A stretch of 64,000 bases of DNA, from the NCBI RefSeq assembly GCF_000504285.1, contig NZ_KI632511.1:1361372-1425371 (forward strand), read 5' to 3'. This document shows positions 26,180 to 34,565 of the stretch, piece after piece (the first letter of the stretch is position 1; each line of letters starts with the position of its first letter). The stretch comes from Actinospica robiniae DSM 44927. Lineage in GTDB: Bacteria > Actinomycetota > Actinomycetes > Streptomycetales > Catenulisporaceae. The position numbers and the translations under genes are program-made. The notes under the pieces are model-generated. The model was not told where the DNA came from. It saw nothing but the letters and a program-made list of their open reading frames with translations, and did not search any database.

Positions 26180-27136
26180 TCACAGGGTGCGGTAACCGTG
26201 ATCCGGCAGCTGCCGTACGGCGGCCTCGAACAATTCAGCCTGGGTGTCCAGGCTCGCGCCGCTCAGATGTTCGGGCAGCGCGTTCGAGCTGGTTCCGGCG
26301 GCACGTGCGAGCGCGTCGTGGGCGAGGGCCATCCCGAGAGTGGAACGGGAGTTCCAGCGCACCAGGTCCAGCGCGTACTGCCCGCGCGCGCTCCTTCTCA
26401 GCTCTCGTGCCACCTGGGCGAGCATGTGCCGGGCATCGTCGCGCAAAAGGTCCTCGGGGCCGCGGGCGCGGATGGCGGCCGCGGCGGCGTCGATCTGCTC
26501 CCGGTCCGCCTCACCACTCCAGCCGATCTCGCCGACCTTCAGGCGCCGCGCGCCGTTGGCGCCGTCGCACACGGCGACCGTGATCCCCTCGGAGTGCAGG
26601 AGGAAGACATAGGCGACGCGGGCGGGCAGCTCCTCGCGGGAGTCCATCAGTCGGGGGGTGGAGTTCGTCGGCTCGAAGCTGTGCGGCATCGCGTTCTTGG
26701 GAGGCTCGACGGCGTAGGGTCTGGACTGCTCGCCGCGATGGAGCATGCCGAGTAGATGCTTGAGGAACTCGGATCTCACCTGGCCGTCAGAGGTGTGGCA
26801 GTAGCAGGATCCTGCGGCGGCGGGCCTGCGCCGGGCCTTGATCTCCGGGTCCTTCGCGGTAGACACCCCGAGGCGTTCCCATCCGCAGGGGTGCGCGTCG
26901 ATCAGCTCGCTGACTCCGGTGCTCATCCGGGTGCGGGCGCTCGATCGGGCGGTGACGGTCTCGCGGATCAGCCGTGCGGTTTCCGAGGGCCCTGGGGCGT
27001 GGTGCAGGTAGCGTCCTTGCCAGTAAAGATCCGGGTTGTGGCGGTCCGGGCGGGAGATGACGGCTGCGGTCGGTTCCGGCGTGCCGGTGTGCGGTGTCGC
27101 AGGAGTAGGTGCTTCGGTTTCTTCCGTCGTGCTCAT
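26180..27136 (-). CDS. QGRY-family hypothetical protein, copy 2
   Basis: 318 aa; ATG 27136 gives an N-terminus matching its paralogues (ISRPDRHNPDLYWQGRYLHH), so the longer frame upstream is rejected. Shared features: QGRYLHHAPGPSETARLI, PCGWERLG, AAAGSCYCHTSDG, and ALAHDALARAAGTSSNALPE near the C-terminus. About 160 nt separate it from copy 1. Unknown function. Confidence 0.6.
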   Translation of the reverse strand: MSTTEETEAPTPATPHTGTPEPTAAVISRPDRHNPDLYWQGRYLHHAPGPSETARLIRETVTARSSARTRMSTGVSELIDAHPCGWERLGVSTAKDPEIKARRRPAAAGSCYCHTSDGQVRSEFLKHLLGMLHRGEQSRPYAVEPPKNAMPHSFEPTNSTPRLMDSREELPARVAYVFLLHSEGITVAVCDGANGARRLKVGEIGWSGEADREQIDAAAAAIRARGPEDLLRDDARHMLAQVARELRRSARGQYALDLVRWNSRSTLGMALAHDALARAAGTSSNALPEHLSGASLDTQAELFEAAVRQLPDHGYRTL

Positions 27137-27150
27137 GTGCGTGTCCTGTG

Positions 27151-27546
27151 TCAGGGGCGGGCGATGAGGTAGGCGAGGATCGCGCGGGCGGCGCGGTGAC
27201 GCTTTACGCGGGCGGGCGTGTGCTCGCAGGTGACATACGGGTGCGCGGCGATCGCCGGTACGGCGATGCGCAGCCAGGTGCCGGGAGCGAGCGAGGTGTA
27301 GCGGGTGACGAGGGCGAACGTGTCGGGGATCTGCTCGTGGTCGGCGAACAGGACGAGGTCGACCTCGCCGCCGGCACGTTCGGCGAGCGCGAGCCACAGT
27401 GCGCAGCCAGGCTCCGCGCTCTGCGCACCGCCGTGGTGCCAGGTTCCGGCCAGGTACGGCGCACCGGTGTCGGAGGTGTGCAGCGTGCGGATGGCAAACG
27501 ACCAGCCGGGTGAGGGAATCGGGTCGTGCCCACCCAAGCGGGTCAT
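27151..27546 (-). CDS. Hypothetical protein
   Basis: 131 aa; ATG 27546 overlaps the upstream stop (ATGA), so translation is coupled. Mixed fold with a Trp/His-rich N-terminal part (GWSFAIRTLHTSDTGAPYLA), an acidic beta segment (GGEVDLVLFADHEQIPDTFA) and a basic C-terminus. Single cysteines only. No family. Confidence 0.55.
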   Translation of the reverse strand: MTRLGGHDPIPSPGWSFAIRTLHTSDTGAPYLAGTWHHGGAQSAEPGCALWLALAERAGGEVDLVLFADHEQIPDTFALVTRYTSLAPGTWLRIAVPAIAAHPYVTCEHTPARVKRHRAARAILAYLIARP

Positions 27547-28091
27547 CGTGCACTGTTTCGCGGCACGGTCCGTGCGGTCTCGGCGAGGTACCGGATGACC
27601 GCGCGACGGAACCCGGAGGTGTACTGGGTGATCGAGGCCGGCGCCAGATCGCCGCGGCGCGCCCGGCGGTAGTGGGCGATCGCGTCCTCGACGTCGAGGG
27701 TTTTCAGGTCGGTGTCGTAGCCGTCCGGGAGCTCGGCGAGCACCTTGCGGGCCCCGTGCAGGTACGCGGTCGCAGAGGGCCGTCTCACCCGGCCGGTGCG
27801 CCGGGCCCAGGCCCAGTACTCCAACACGTCGCGGCCACACGGGCGCTCGGGAACGGGCTGCTCGGCCCACATCGCCCCTGATCGCGCGGCCTGGTAGGTC
27901 ACGGTCGTCAGGAACCCGCGCTCTTGCGGACGGATGTTCGCATCACCCGCGTGCGGGGTCGGGACCCAGACTCTCGCCCCGTGCGGGGCGAGGCTGATGA
28001 TCGTTCCGCGCCAGCGCGCCCCGGTGCCCTGGTCGATCAGCCCGACGTCCAGCCCCTCGCTCATCTCCGCCCGCGTCAGCCCTGTGCTCAC
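27543..28091 (-). CDS. Protein with tyrosine-recombinase-like core-binding fold
   Basis: 182 aa, GTG start in a GTGA overlap with the upstream gene. The N-terminal 60 residues are beta-rich. Residues about 85-175 (DVLEYWAWARRTGRVRRPSA; ASITQYTSGFRRAVIRYLAE) resemble a phage-integrase SAM-like DNA-binding domain, without any catalytic domain. Together with 23928-25016 it suggests integrase-derived DNA-binding modules recruited in this operon. Confidence 0.55.
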   Translation of the reverse strand: MSTGLTRAEMSEGLDVGLIDQGTGARWRGTIISLAPHGARVWVPTPHAGDANIRPQERGFLTTVTYQAARSGAMWAEQPVPERPCGRDVLEYWAWARRTGRVRRPSATAYLHGARKVLAELPDGYDTDLKTLDVEDAIAHYRRARRGDLAPASITQYTSGFRRAVIRYLAETARTVPRNSAR

Positions 28092-28657
28092 GAGTCAGCC
28101 GCCTGCCGGTACGCGGCGTCGAGCAGGTGTTCGTCAGCGCGCAGATCCTCCCAGGTACGCCCGGACAGCTCGCTCGGCCACGATGGTGTGCCGGGAAACG
28201 TCCACCACCCGCCGTCGAGCACGCTCGGCCCGGTGCCGGGGCGCAGGTAGTCGTTGGGGAACTCCTCGGCGAAGCGGGTGAGGGCGAGGGCTACGGCGGT
28301 TGCGAGGTTGGGGGCGTGCAGGACGTAGGTGTGCGGGCACGGTGTCTCCTCGTCGGAGTCGTCCAGGCTCACGGTGTAGCTGGGCAGGGTGGGCAAGGGT
28401 GGGAGATTGTGGCTGGTCACAGAGCGTTCGAAGTCACTCGGGGCGCCGTCGGATTCGTGCGCGCCGAGCCAGTTCTGCTCGAGTAGGTCGAGGTCGCCGG
28501 CGAGGTCGGGGTCGGGCGGGCGCCCGTGCCGTGCGCGCAGTCGGCCGATCTCTTCGCGCAGTTCTCCGTAGGGCAGGGTGAGCGAGTGCTCCGTGGTGGT
28601 GACGGTGTTCCAGGTCACGGTGACCGGAAGATCGTCGGGTATCAGGGTCGTGTCCAT
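28088..28657 (-). CDS. Hypothetical protein
   Basis: 189 aa from ATG 28657 (a GTG one codon upstream is possible); GAAGGACC is the likely ribosome site. An acidic charged middle (PYGELREEIGRLRARHGRPP) is followed by an alpha/beta C-terminal domain (HAPNLATAVALALTRFAEEF). Coupled by a GTGA overlap to the gene downstream. No recognised domain. Confidence 0.55.
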   Translation of the reverse strand: MDTTLIPDDLPVTVTWNTVTTTEHSLTLPYGELREEIGRLRARHGRPPDPDLAGDLDLLEQNWLGAHESDGAPSDFERSVTSHNLPPLPTLPSYTVSLDDSDEETPCPHTYVLHAPNLATAVALALTRFAEEFPNDYLRPGTGPSVLDGGWWTFPGTPSWPSELSGRTWEDLRADEHLLDAAYRQAADS

Positions 28658-28684
28658 CACAGGGTCCTTCTTGTCTTGGGTGGG

Positions 28685-29185
28685 TCAGTTGGCCGGGTCG
28701 GTGTCCCAGGCGTGGGCTTCGCGCATTTCGCGGGCGCGCTCGGCCATCAGGTCGAACCGGACCCGGGCGGTTTCGCGGGTGTAGGAGGCGCGCCCGATCC
28801 CGCGCCAGTCGCCGTTCACGCGCACCTCGACGCGCAGCCCGGCGGGGGTCACGAGGTACGCGTAGCGGGCGGTGCGGCATTGCCCGGGGGTGAGCATCAG
28901 GGCGTCGATGGCGCTGACGGCGACCGACTCGGGGTCGTGGCAGCGGCACGCGCCGAGGCGATCCTCGGCCGGGGCGATCTGCTCCCAGCACACGTGCTCG
29001 TCGATCAGGGAGCTAGCAAGGGCGGTAATGCCGTCTGTGCCGCGTTCGGTGTAGGCGTCGTGGGCGAGGCGGTGGATAGTCGGGCCCAGGTCGACGGGGG
29101 CGCCGTAGCCGAGGACGTAGCGGCCTTGCCAACTGTTTGCGTGGGGGCGGGCGATCACGGCGGTGGTCGCGGCGGGAGTGCTCAT
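28685..29185 (-). CDS. QGRY-family hypothetical protein, copy 3 (short)
   Basis: 166 aa; ATG 29185. A shorter relative of 25061-26020 and 26180-27136: VIARPHANSWQGRYVLGYGA at the N-terminus, LGACRCHDPES (the cysteine pair) in the middle and TARYAYLVTPAGLRVEVRVN matching the central strand region of the longer copies. It lacks their C-terminal helical domain. Paralogy is clear by motif order; function unknown. Confidence 0.6.
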   Translation of the reverse strand: MSTPAATTAVIARPHANSWQGRYVLGYGAPVDLGPTIHRLAHDAYTERGTDGITALASSLIDEHVCWEQIAPAEDRLGACRCHDPESVAVSAIDALMLTPGQCRTARYAYLVTPAGLRVEVRVNGDWRGIGRASYTRETARVRFDLMAERAREMREAHAWDTDPAN

Positions 29186-29310
29186 GGCGGTGCGCTTTCT
29201 CGTTCGGCTGGCGAGGCGGGTCAGATCGGGGAGCTCGCGTGGGCGGCTGCTTTGGCGATCTACTCGACCGCTGGGTCGGGTCGTCCGGCTCGATGAGGAT
29301 TCCGGTCGTG

Positions 29311-29916
29311 TCAGAAGGTCAGGGCGAGGGCGGCGATGACGCCGGGCGGGGTGGTCAGGGCGGCGCTGATGGGCGGGCAGGAGCGCATGACGTCGCGGTG
29401 GATCAGCCAGCCCTGGTCGGGACCGGCGTTCATCCGGATCACGCCGCGCGAGGCGTCGGGCAGGGACCAGGTGGTCACCAGTTCGGGCTCGCCTGTGCCG
29501 TGCTGGGCCGGGGTCCTGTGCCAACCGGCCGCGTCCAGGCGGGCCTGGACGTCAAGCCCGGGGTCCTTCAAGGAGTGCCTGGCGGCGAGGATCGCTGCGG
29601 CGGGGATCAGCCCGGGGCAGCTCGCCCACCACTCCGCTTCCCAGAAGGGTCCGATCATGGTGCGGGTGGGCCAGTGCGAGCCGTACTCCGCGCGGGCGAG
29701 CAGGAGGCCGGCGGGGTCGGTGACCTCGAAGGCGTGCTGGGAGCCGGTGACCGGTCGTGGTGTCCGGCGTCTGTCGGTGAACCCGGCGGCGATCAGGTCC
29801 CTGATCCATTCCTGGAGTTCGAGGGCGGCGGTGAAGGTGGTCGGGCCGGTCATCACGGCGGCGATCGCGCGGTGTGAGGTGGTGGGTGGGAAGTCGGCGG
29901 GGTCGTACGAGGTCAT
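29311..29916 (-). CDS. SPDY-like protein, paralogue C
   Basis: 201 aa; ATG 29916. Two SPDY-like units: AFEVTDPAGLLLARAEYG with WASCPGLIPAAAILAARHSL, and GVIRMNAGPDQGWLIHRD with TPPGVIAALALTF. The final block matches the ends of 20870-21472 and 22752-23339. It lies 66 nt downstream of the VWA-protein gene, so this SPDY protein is probably expressed together with the MoxR/VWA pair. Confidence 0.6.
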   Translation of the reverse strand: MTSYDPADFPPTTSHRAIAAVMTGPTTFTAALELQEWIRDLIAAGFTDRRRTPRPVTGSQHAFEVTDPAGLLLARAEYGSHWPTRTMIGPFWEAEWWASCPGLIPAAAILAARHSLKDPGLDVQARLDAAGWHRTPAQHGTGEPELVTTWSLPDASRGVIRMNAGPDQGWLIHRDVMRSCPPISAALTTPPGVIAALALTF

Positions 29917-29981
29917 CAGGTTCTCCTGGGGGTGGGCGCCCGGCGGGATCGTTCCGCCGGGCGCGGCGGTGTGTGGCGGGT

Positions 29982-31811
29982 TCAGCGGGCTGCTGCGGCG
30001 GCGAGGGCGCGGGTGGCTGCTTTGGCGATCGCTTCGGGCGCCTCGGCCGGGTCGGCCAGGTGCAGGCAGGTCACGCCCGGGGGGACCTTCGCCGTGCCGG
30101 TGGGATCCAGCCACAGCACCGCGCAGCCGGAGGCGATCAGATGCTTGATGCGTTCGCGAGCGCCCTGGGTCTCGGCCGGTTCGAATTCGGCGTCGGAGGC
30201 GACCACGAGGAGGCGGGCGGTACCGGGGGCGGAAAGGCCCAGGGCTCCGGTGAGCGCGTCGATCGACTCGGTGATCCGGTGGCACCCGGGGTGCGCGTTG
30301 AACTCGGTGACCTGCGCCGGTGGCTTGCCCGGGCGGGTGATCACGGTGACCTGGGTGGCGAAGGCGATCGTGGCGGAGGCGTTGTCGACGCCGGCCTGGT
30401 AGGTCGCGTTCGCCATGATCCAGGCGGCGGAGGCGACCGGCTTTGCGAACGCCTGCATCGATCCGGAGACATCCGCGAGGATCCCGACGCGTACCGGCGG
30501 GTTCGGCAGGGCTTTGCGAGCTACGTGCACCCATGGCTCGGCGCTGGGCATCGCTCCGGCGGCTCGCTGGGCCTCGCGGGCCAGGGCCGCGCGCATCCCG
30601 AGGCGTCCGGGCGGGGCGATCGAGGTGCTGCGGATCTCCTGGCGTTCGCGGGTTCCGGCTTGGCGCAGGGCGCGCCCGAGGCGGGCGGTGGCCGCCTTTT
30701 CCTTGGCGCTCGGCCTGCGCACACCGGTGATCGGGGTGTGGGCGGAGCGGTCGTTCGGGTCCGGGGCGGGGGTGCCGAACACCCGCTGCCCGGCTCTGCT
30801 GGCCTGCTGCGCTCGGCTGCGCGCCTGCGCGCGGGGGCTCGGGGTCGGTACGGCCGCCTGCTTCGCGACCTTCCGGGCTGCGCGGCGCACCGCCGCGCCG
30901 ATTCGCCCGCCGCCTGCTGCGGGTGCGCCGGGGCCCTGCTGCGCGCCCGCGTTCTGCTCGTCGGGGGCGGGCTGCTCGGCCTCGACGTCCAGCGTCTCGC
31001 ACCACAGCGTGCCCAGGTGCAGCATCGTGGCGGCGTCCTCGTCAGCCACGGTGTGGGCGGCGGTCCAGATCATCTTGAGGCGGTTGAGCTTGTCGTGTCC
31101 GATCACGCGGCGTACCTCGTACTCGACCGGTACGGCGATCCCCTTCGGCACGATCCCGGCGTCGGCGCGGGCGGTGATCAGCCCTGCTGCCATGCCCGCC
31201 GCCCAGGGGGTGTCCGGCAGTGTCGTGGGGAAGCTGGGCAGTACCAGCTCCGCCACGCACGCCCCGAGCCATCGGGTATCTCCCGGGCGCGATTGGAGCA
31301 GGCGGGCCTCGGCGCGCGATTCCTCGAGCATCTCGGCGGCCTCTGCTGCGGCGCTGCCGCGCTTCTCGCGCGGGGCCTCCCATTTGGAGTGGCGGGCGTG
31401 GGCGGCCTCGTGGGTCAGCGCGCCCCACGCCGCCGCGTAGCGTTCACGGTCGCCGAGGATGTCAGGGTCGATACTCGCCGGGTCGATCCGGCCGAACGCC
31501 TTCGCCTCGATCTCGATCTTCGCCTGGTCCGGGTAGAACACGGCCTTCGCCCCGGCGCGGGTGCCGCGCGGGCGCACCTCGACCATCAGGTCCGCGCGGG
31601 CGGCGATCGCCCCGACCTGGTAGGACAGCGCCGCACCGACTCGCAGCCACTCGGCCGCACGCTTCTTGTTCGTCTTCCTGACCGGCCTCGTCGGGGCTGT
31701 GCCCGGTCCCGCTTTCGCGGCGACCGTTCGAGCCATCGCGGAGGCCAGGTGTCCTCGCATCGCCGTCAGGGCGGGGTCCGGGGCGCGGTGCACGTGGGAT
31801 CCGACACTCAT
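29982..31811 (-). CDS. VWA-domain protein with N-terminal HEAAH metallopeptidase-like domain
   Basis: 609 aa. The N-terminal half has LTHEAAHARHSKWEAPRE (about residues 134-150), an HExxH zinc site as in VWA-metallopeptidase-like proteins. After a basic Ala/Arg-rich linker, the C-terminal half is a von Willebrand A domain with a complete MIDAS start, GILADVSGSM (DxSxS, about residue 447), and a later VVASDAEF. Such proteins act as substrate adaptors of MoxR-family AAA+ ATPases (as in RavA-ViaA and CbbQ-CbbO), and a MoxR-like gene lies 78 nt upstream. The target is unknown. Confidence 0.75.
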   Translation of the reverse strand: MSVGSHVHRAPDPALTAMRGHLASAMARTVAAKAGPGTAPTRPVRKTNKKRAAEWLRVGAALSYQVGAIAARADLMVEVRPRGTRAGAKAVFYPDQAKIEIEAKAFGRIDPASIDPDILGDRERYAAAWGALTHEAAHARHSKWEAPREKRGSAAAEAAEMLEESRAEARLLQSRPGDTRWLGACVAELVLPSFPTTLPDTPWAAGMAAGLITARADAGIVPKGIAVPVEYEVRRVIGHDKLNRLKMIWTAAHTVADEDAATMLHLGTLWCETLDVEAEQPAPDEQNAGAQQGPGAPAAGGGRIGAAVRRAARKVAKQAAVPTPSPRAQARSRAQQASRAGQRVFGTPAPDPNDRSAHTPITGVRRPSAKEKAATARLGRALRQAGTRERQEIRSTSIAPPGRLGMRAALAREAQRAAGAMPSAEPWVHVARKALPNPPVRVGILADVSGSMQAFAKPVASAAWIMANATYQAGVDNASATIAFATQVTVITRPGKPPAQVTEFNAHPGCHRITESIDALTGALGLSAPGTARLLVVASDAEFEPAETQGARERIKHLIASGCAVLWLDPTGTAKVPPGVTCLHLADPAEAPEAIAKAATRALAAAAAR

Positions 31812-31889
31812 TTGTCTCTACCGATACTTTCAGTACTTGATTTACTGGCCGGGGTGCGGGGCACCCCGGCCGGGGGCGAGGGGGTGGGG

Positions 31890-33467
31890 CTACTTCTTGG
31901 CCTGCTTGCCGAGGGCAAGGGGGCTTGCGGCCTTGCCGAGGATGGTGCGCACCACGGCGGCGACTTCGTCTCGGTCTTCGCCCGGGGCGAGGGCGACCAG
32001 GTTGCCGAACGCGGCGTCCTCACCGAGAACTTCGTGGATGGCCTTGAACGCGAGCAGTTCGCGCAGTTGGGGCGACCAGGCGAGGTCGCCTGCGGCTTGG
32101 CGGGTGGCGAGGTTGCGGGCGATCTGGACCGCGCGCTCATCGACTCCGAGGCTGACCGCGAGCTCCCAATCGGTGCCGACCTGGATGCGTGTGGCGAACC
32201 GGGAGGCGAGGGCCTCGGTCAGGATCGCGCCGTGCACCCCAGGGTTGTGACCAGCAATCACGTAGAAGCCATCGGTCGCGGTGACGGTCTCCCCCCGGTG
32301 CTCCTTGACCACGATCTCGCGCCGCCCGTCCATCGCCGGGTACATCGCGGCTAGGACCTTCGGGGAGATCAGGGTGGCGTCGTCGAGGAATAGCGGGCGC
32401 CCCTCGGTCATCGCGGTGATCAGCGGACCGTAGACGAACTCGTATCCGCCGTCGGCGCGCATCGTGTACGAGCCGACCAAGTCAGCGACCTGGGTGTCGC
32501 CATCTCCGGCGACCAGAATCAGGTCCGGGAACGCTGCTTCCACCAGACTCGTCTTACCCGTGCCGGGCGGGCCTTCGAGCAGTACCGGGATCCCGGCTTC
32601 GCGCAGCTTGTGCAGCGCCTGCACATCGGTGAGGTGCTTGCCGAGTGTGCGCGGGTAGTAGAGTTGGCCGTTGCGGCGGCGAATCGCAGTCCCCGGCTTC
32701 TCCGCCCGCGCCGGTGCGGCAGGTGTCGCAGGAGCCGGGTTCGCGGGGGTCGTGTTCGCCGGAGCCTGAGCCGATGCCGGTTGCGCGGCAGTGCTGCGGG
32801 GCGGCGTCGCCGGGCGGGGCGCAGGGGGCGCGGGACGGTACGGGTTCGGCTGTCGGGCCTTGTAGGTGCGCGGACTGCCGTTGGTCTTGGCTATCTTTCC
32901 GTCGGCGGCCAGGGTTTCCAGGGCGTTGCCGACCGCGCCGCCGGAGTGCCCGAGCCGGTTAGCGACCTCTGTGACCGTGAACTCGGTCCCCTCCTCGTCG
33001 GCGAGGTAGTGGGCGACCTTGTCCTGCAACTCGCCGGGCCTGCTGCGGGCCCCCGCGCCGGCCTGGCCCGTGGGCGCACCGGTGCCTTGTACCGCGGGGG
33101 CGGCGGGCGAGGCGGGTGCGGTACTCGGTGGTGTGGCGGGTGCAGGCGTCGTCGGGGCGAGTGCGGGCTGCGGATTCGGGTCAGGCTCCTCCTCTTCGCC
33201 TTCGTCCTCGGGTTCGGGCTCGGGTTCGGCCTCTTCGTGATCGTCGTCGGGTTCGACGTGCTCTGCTGCGTCGTGCTCGGCGGATGCCTCCTGCGCGTCT
33301 GATTCCTCGTCGGTTTCGTAGTCGGGGGCGTCGTCGGTTGCCTCGGCGCTGGGCATTTCCGCGAGGCCGTGGGCTCGGAGTATGGCGAGGGCACGGGCGA
33401 CTTCCGGGGGAAGTGAAGCGGTCTCGGGGGTGAAGGGTGCGGGCGGGGCGTCGTCGAGGAGGGTCAT
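31890..33467 (-). CDS. MoxR-type AAA+ ATPase with acidic and winged-helix N-terminus
   Basis: 525 aa; ATG 33467 (GAGGAGGGTC upstream). Residues about 35-90 form an extreme Glu/Asp tract. Residues about 150-205 are a winged helix (FTVTEVANRLGHSGGAVGNA) much like the second wHTH of the protein at 10017. A Pro/Ala linker leads to the AAA+ core: Walker A LLEGPPGTGKTSLVEA (about residue 310), Walker B-like RPLFLDDATLISP, sensor 1 YVIAGHNPG, arginine region ALASRFATRI. The Walker B carries Asp-Asp-Ala where most AAA+ proteins have Asp-Glu, so hydrolysis may be altered. The likely partner is the VWA protein downstream. Confidence 0.8.
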   Translation of the reverse strand: MTLLDDAPPAPFTPETASLPPEVARALAILRAHGLAEMPSAEATDDAPDYETDEESDAQEASAEHDAAEHVEPDDDHEEAEPEPEPEDEGEEEEPDPNPQPALAPTTPAPATPPSTAPASPAAPAVQGTGAPTGQAGAGARSRPGELQDKVAHYLADEEGTEFTVTEVANRLGHSGGAVGNALETLAADGKIAKTNGSPRTYKARQPNPYRPAPPAPRPATPPRSTAAQPASAQAPANTTPANPAPATPAAPARAEKPGTAIRRRNGQLYYPRTLGKHLTDVQALHKLREAGIPVLLEGPPGTGKTSLVEAAFPDLILVAGDGDTQVADLVGSYTMRADGGYEFVYGPLITAMTEGRPLFLDDATLISPKVLAAMYPAMDGRREIVVKEHRGETVTATDGFYVIAGHNPGVHGAILTEALASRFATRIQVGTDWELAVSLGVDERAVQIARNLATRQAAGDLAWSPQLRELLAFKAIHEVLGEDAAFGNLVALAPGEDRDEVAAVVRTILGKAASPLALGKQAKK

Positions 33468-33526
33468 GGCGGTTCGTGGTTTCGTCTTTCGGTTGTGCGG
33501 CGGGTTACTGGCGGGGTGCCGGGGGG

Positions 33527-33919
33527 TCAGGCGGTGGGATGCCAGCCGATCTCGCGCAGGACCGCGCGGGCTTGTTCGGCGGCGTACTGCAGGAGCTTCA
33601 GAGCGTGGGCGGGATTGCGTCCGGCGTAGTAGCGCTCGGCGTCGCGCAGGAACCCTCGTGCGTGCAGCGCCTTCCATCCGGGGGATTCGGGCGGGTAGTT
33701 GGCCTTGGTCGGCGCAGCGCGGGACAGGTCGATTGCGGTGATGTCGCGTTGCAGGGCGGCGTAGGCGTTCTCGCGCTGCTCGCGGTAGCCGGTGGTCAGG
33801 GCTATCGCGTCGCTGACCTCGTCGGCGACCTGGTCGTGCCAGTCGAGGTAGAGCCGGTCGGATTGGGCGTCGGTGAGGGTCGCGATCTCACGGGTCGCTG
33901 GCGGGGTGGCGGCGGTCAT
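33527..33919 (-). CDS. Hypothetical helical protein
   Basis: 130 aa, ATG. Mostly helical, polar, with DAQSDRLYLDWHDQVADEVS at the N-terminus and AHALKLLQYAAEQARAVLRE near the end. No cysteine pairs or membrane helices. It lies 60 nt upstream of the MoxR-like gene in the same orientation, so a role with that complex is possible but unproven. Confidence 0.55.
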   Translation of the reverse strand: MTAATPPATREIATLTDAQSDRLYLDWHDQVADEVSDAIALTTGYREQRENAYAALQRDITAIDLSRAAPTKANYPPESPGWKALHARGFLRDAERYYAGRNPAHALKLLQYAAEQARAVLREIGWHPTA

Positions 33920-33934
33920 GGGCGGGGAGCTCTC

Positions 33935-34336
33935 TCATAGTCCGTGGTGGGCATCGTTGGCGTGGGCGATCAGCAGGTCGCGCACGGTGGGCAGTGCGGC
34001 GGCGTCCTCGGGCTCGAGGTTCGGATCCTCGGGATCGACCCCATAGGCCCGGCTCCACTCCACGTCGCCGCACGCTCCCGTGATCAGCCGCCCGGCGCTC
34101 ACGATTAGGCTGTTGTGGTCCGTGACCGGGCGGGCGCCGTCGAGGATCACCAGCCAGGTCACGTGGCCTAGTTCGAACATCACGGGATCTCCTGCGCGGG
34201 GCAGGCGTGCGGCAGGCAGGTGCTCCCAGTCCTTCTCGTGCCGGGCGATTTGCTCGGGGGTCGGGGCAAGGCAGGCGGGCAGGGGCTGGATGGTGAAGGT
34301 GTCCTCGTGTACGTGGGCGCCGGTGGGCTCGGTCAT
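33935..34336 (-). CDS. Hypothetical protein
   Basis: 133 aa, ATG. The N-terminal part carries PEQIARHEKDWEHLPAARLP; the centre is a small beta domain (GDPVMFELGHVTWLVILDG); the C-terminus is acidic (DPEDPNLEPEDAAALPTVRD). Spaced 15 nt from the next gene. No family recognised. Confidence 0.55.
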   Translation of the reverse strand: MTEPTGAHVHEDTFTIQPLPACLAPTPEQIARHEKDWEHLPAARLPRAGDPVMFELGHVTWLVILDGARPVTDHNSLIVSAGRLITGACGDVEWSRAYGVDPEDPNLEPEDAAALPTVRDLLIAHANDAHHGL

Positions 34337-34361
34337 GGCGTGCTCCTGCGGAGGGTCGGGG

Positions 34362-34565
34362 TCAGGCGGGGGTGCCGTCCGTTTCGTGGGCGTAGCGGGC
34401 CATGCCGGAGGTGTGGTCGGGCAGAGTCGCAGGGTCCGTGCAGGTCCGGGTGAAGGTCTTGAGGTACCAGGCGGCGTAGGCGCGGGCGCGGCGAGTGTCG
34501 GGCTTACCGGGCGAATAGGCGTTGGCGGCGGCGAGGGCCACGGCGGTGAGGATCTCGGTGGGCAT
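34362..34565 (-). CDS. Small hypothetical protein
   Basis: 67 aa from ATG 34565, which shares one base with the stop of the preceding gene (TGATG), indicating coupling. Sequence: helical Ala-rich N-terminus, then RRARAYAAWYLKTFTRTCTD. The longer frame upstream is antisense-like noise. No assigned function. Confidence 0.5.
   Translation of the reverse strand: MPTEILTAVALAAANAYSPGKPDTRRARAYAAWYLKTFTRTCTDPATLPDHTSGMARYAHETDGTPA

Noticed and set aside
29874-32354. 826-codon open frame on the plus strand
   Set aside because: Antisense to the VWA and MoxR genes, Gly/Arg-rich with no motifs; long shadow frames are expected at this GC content.
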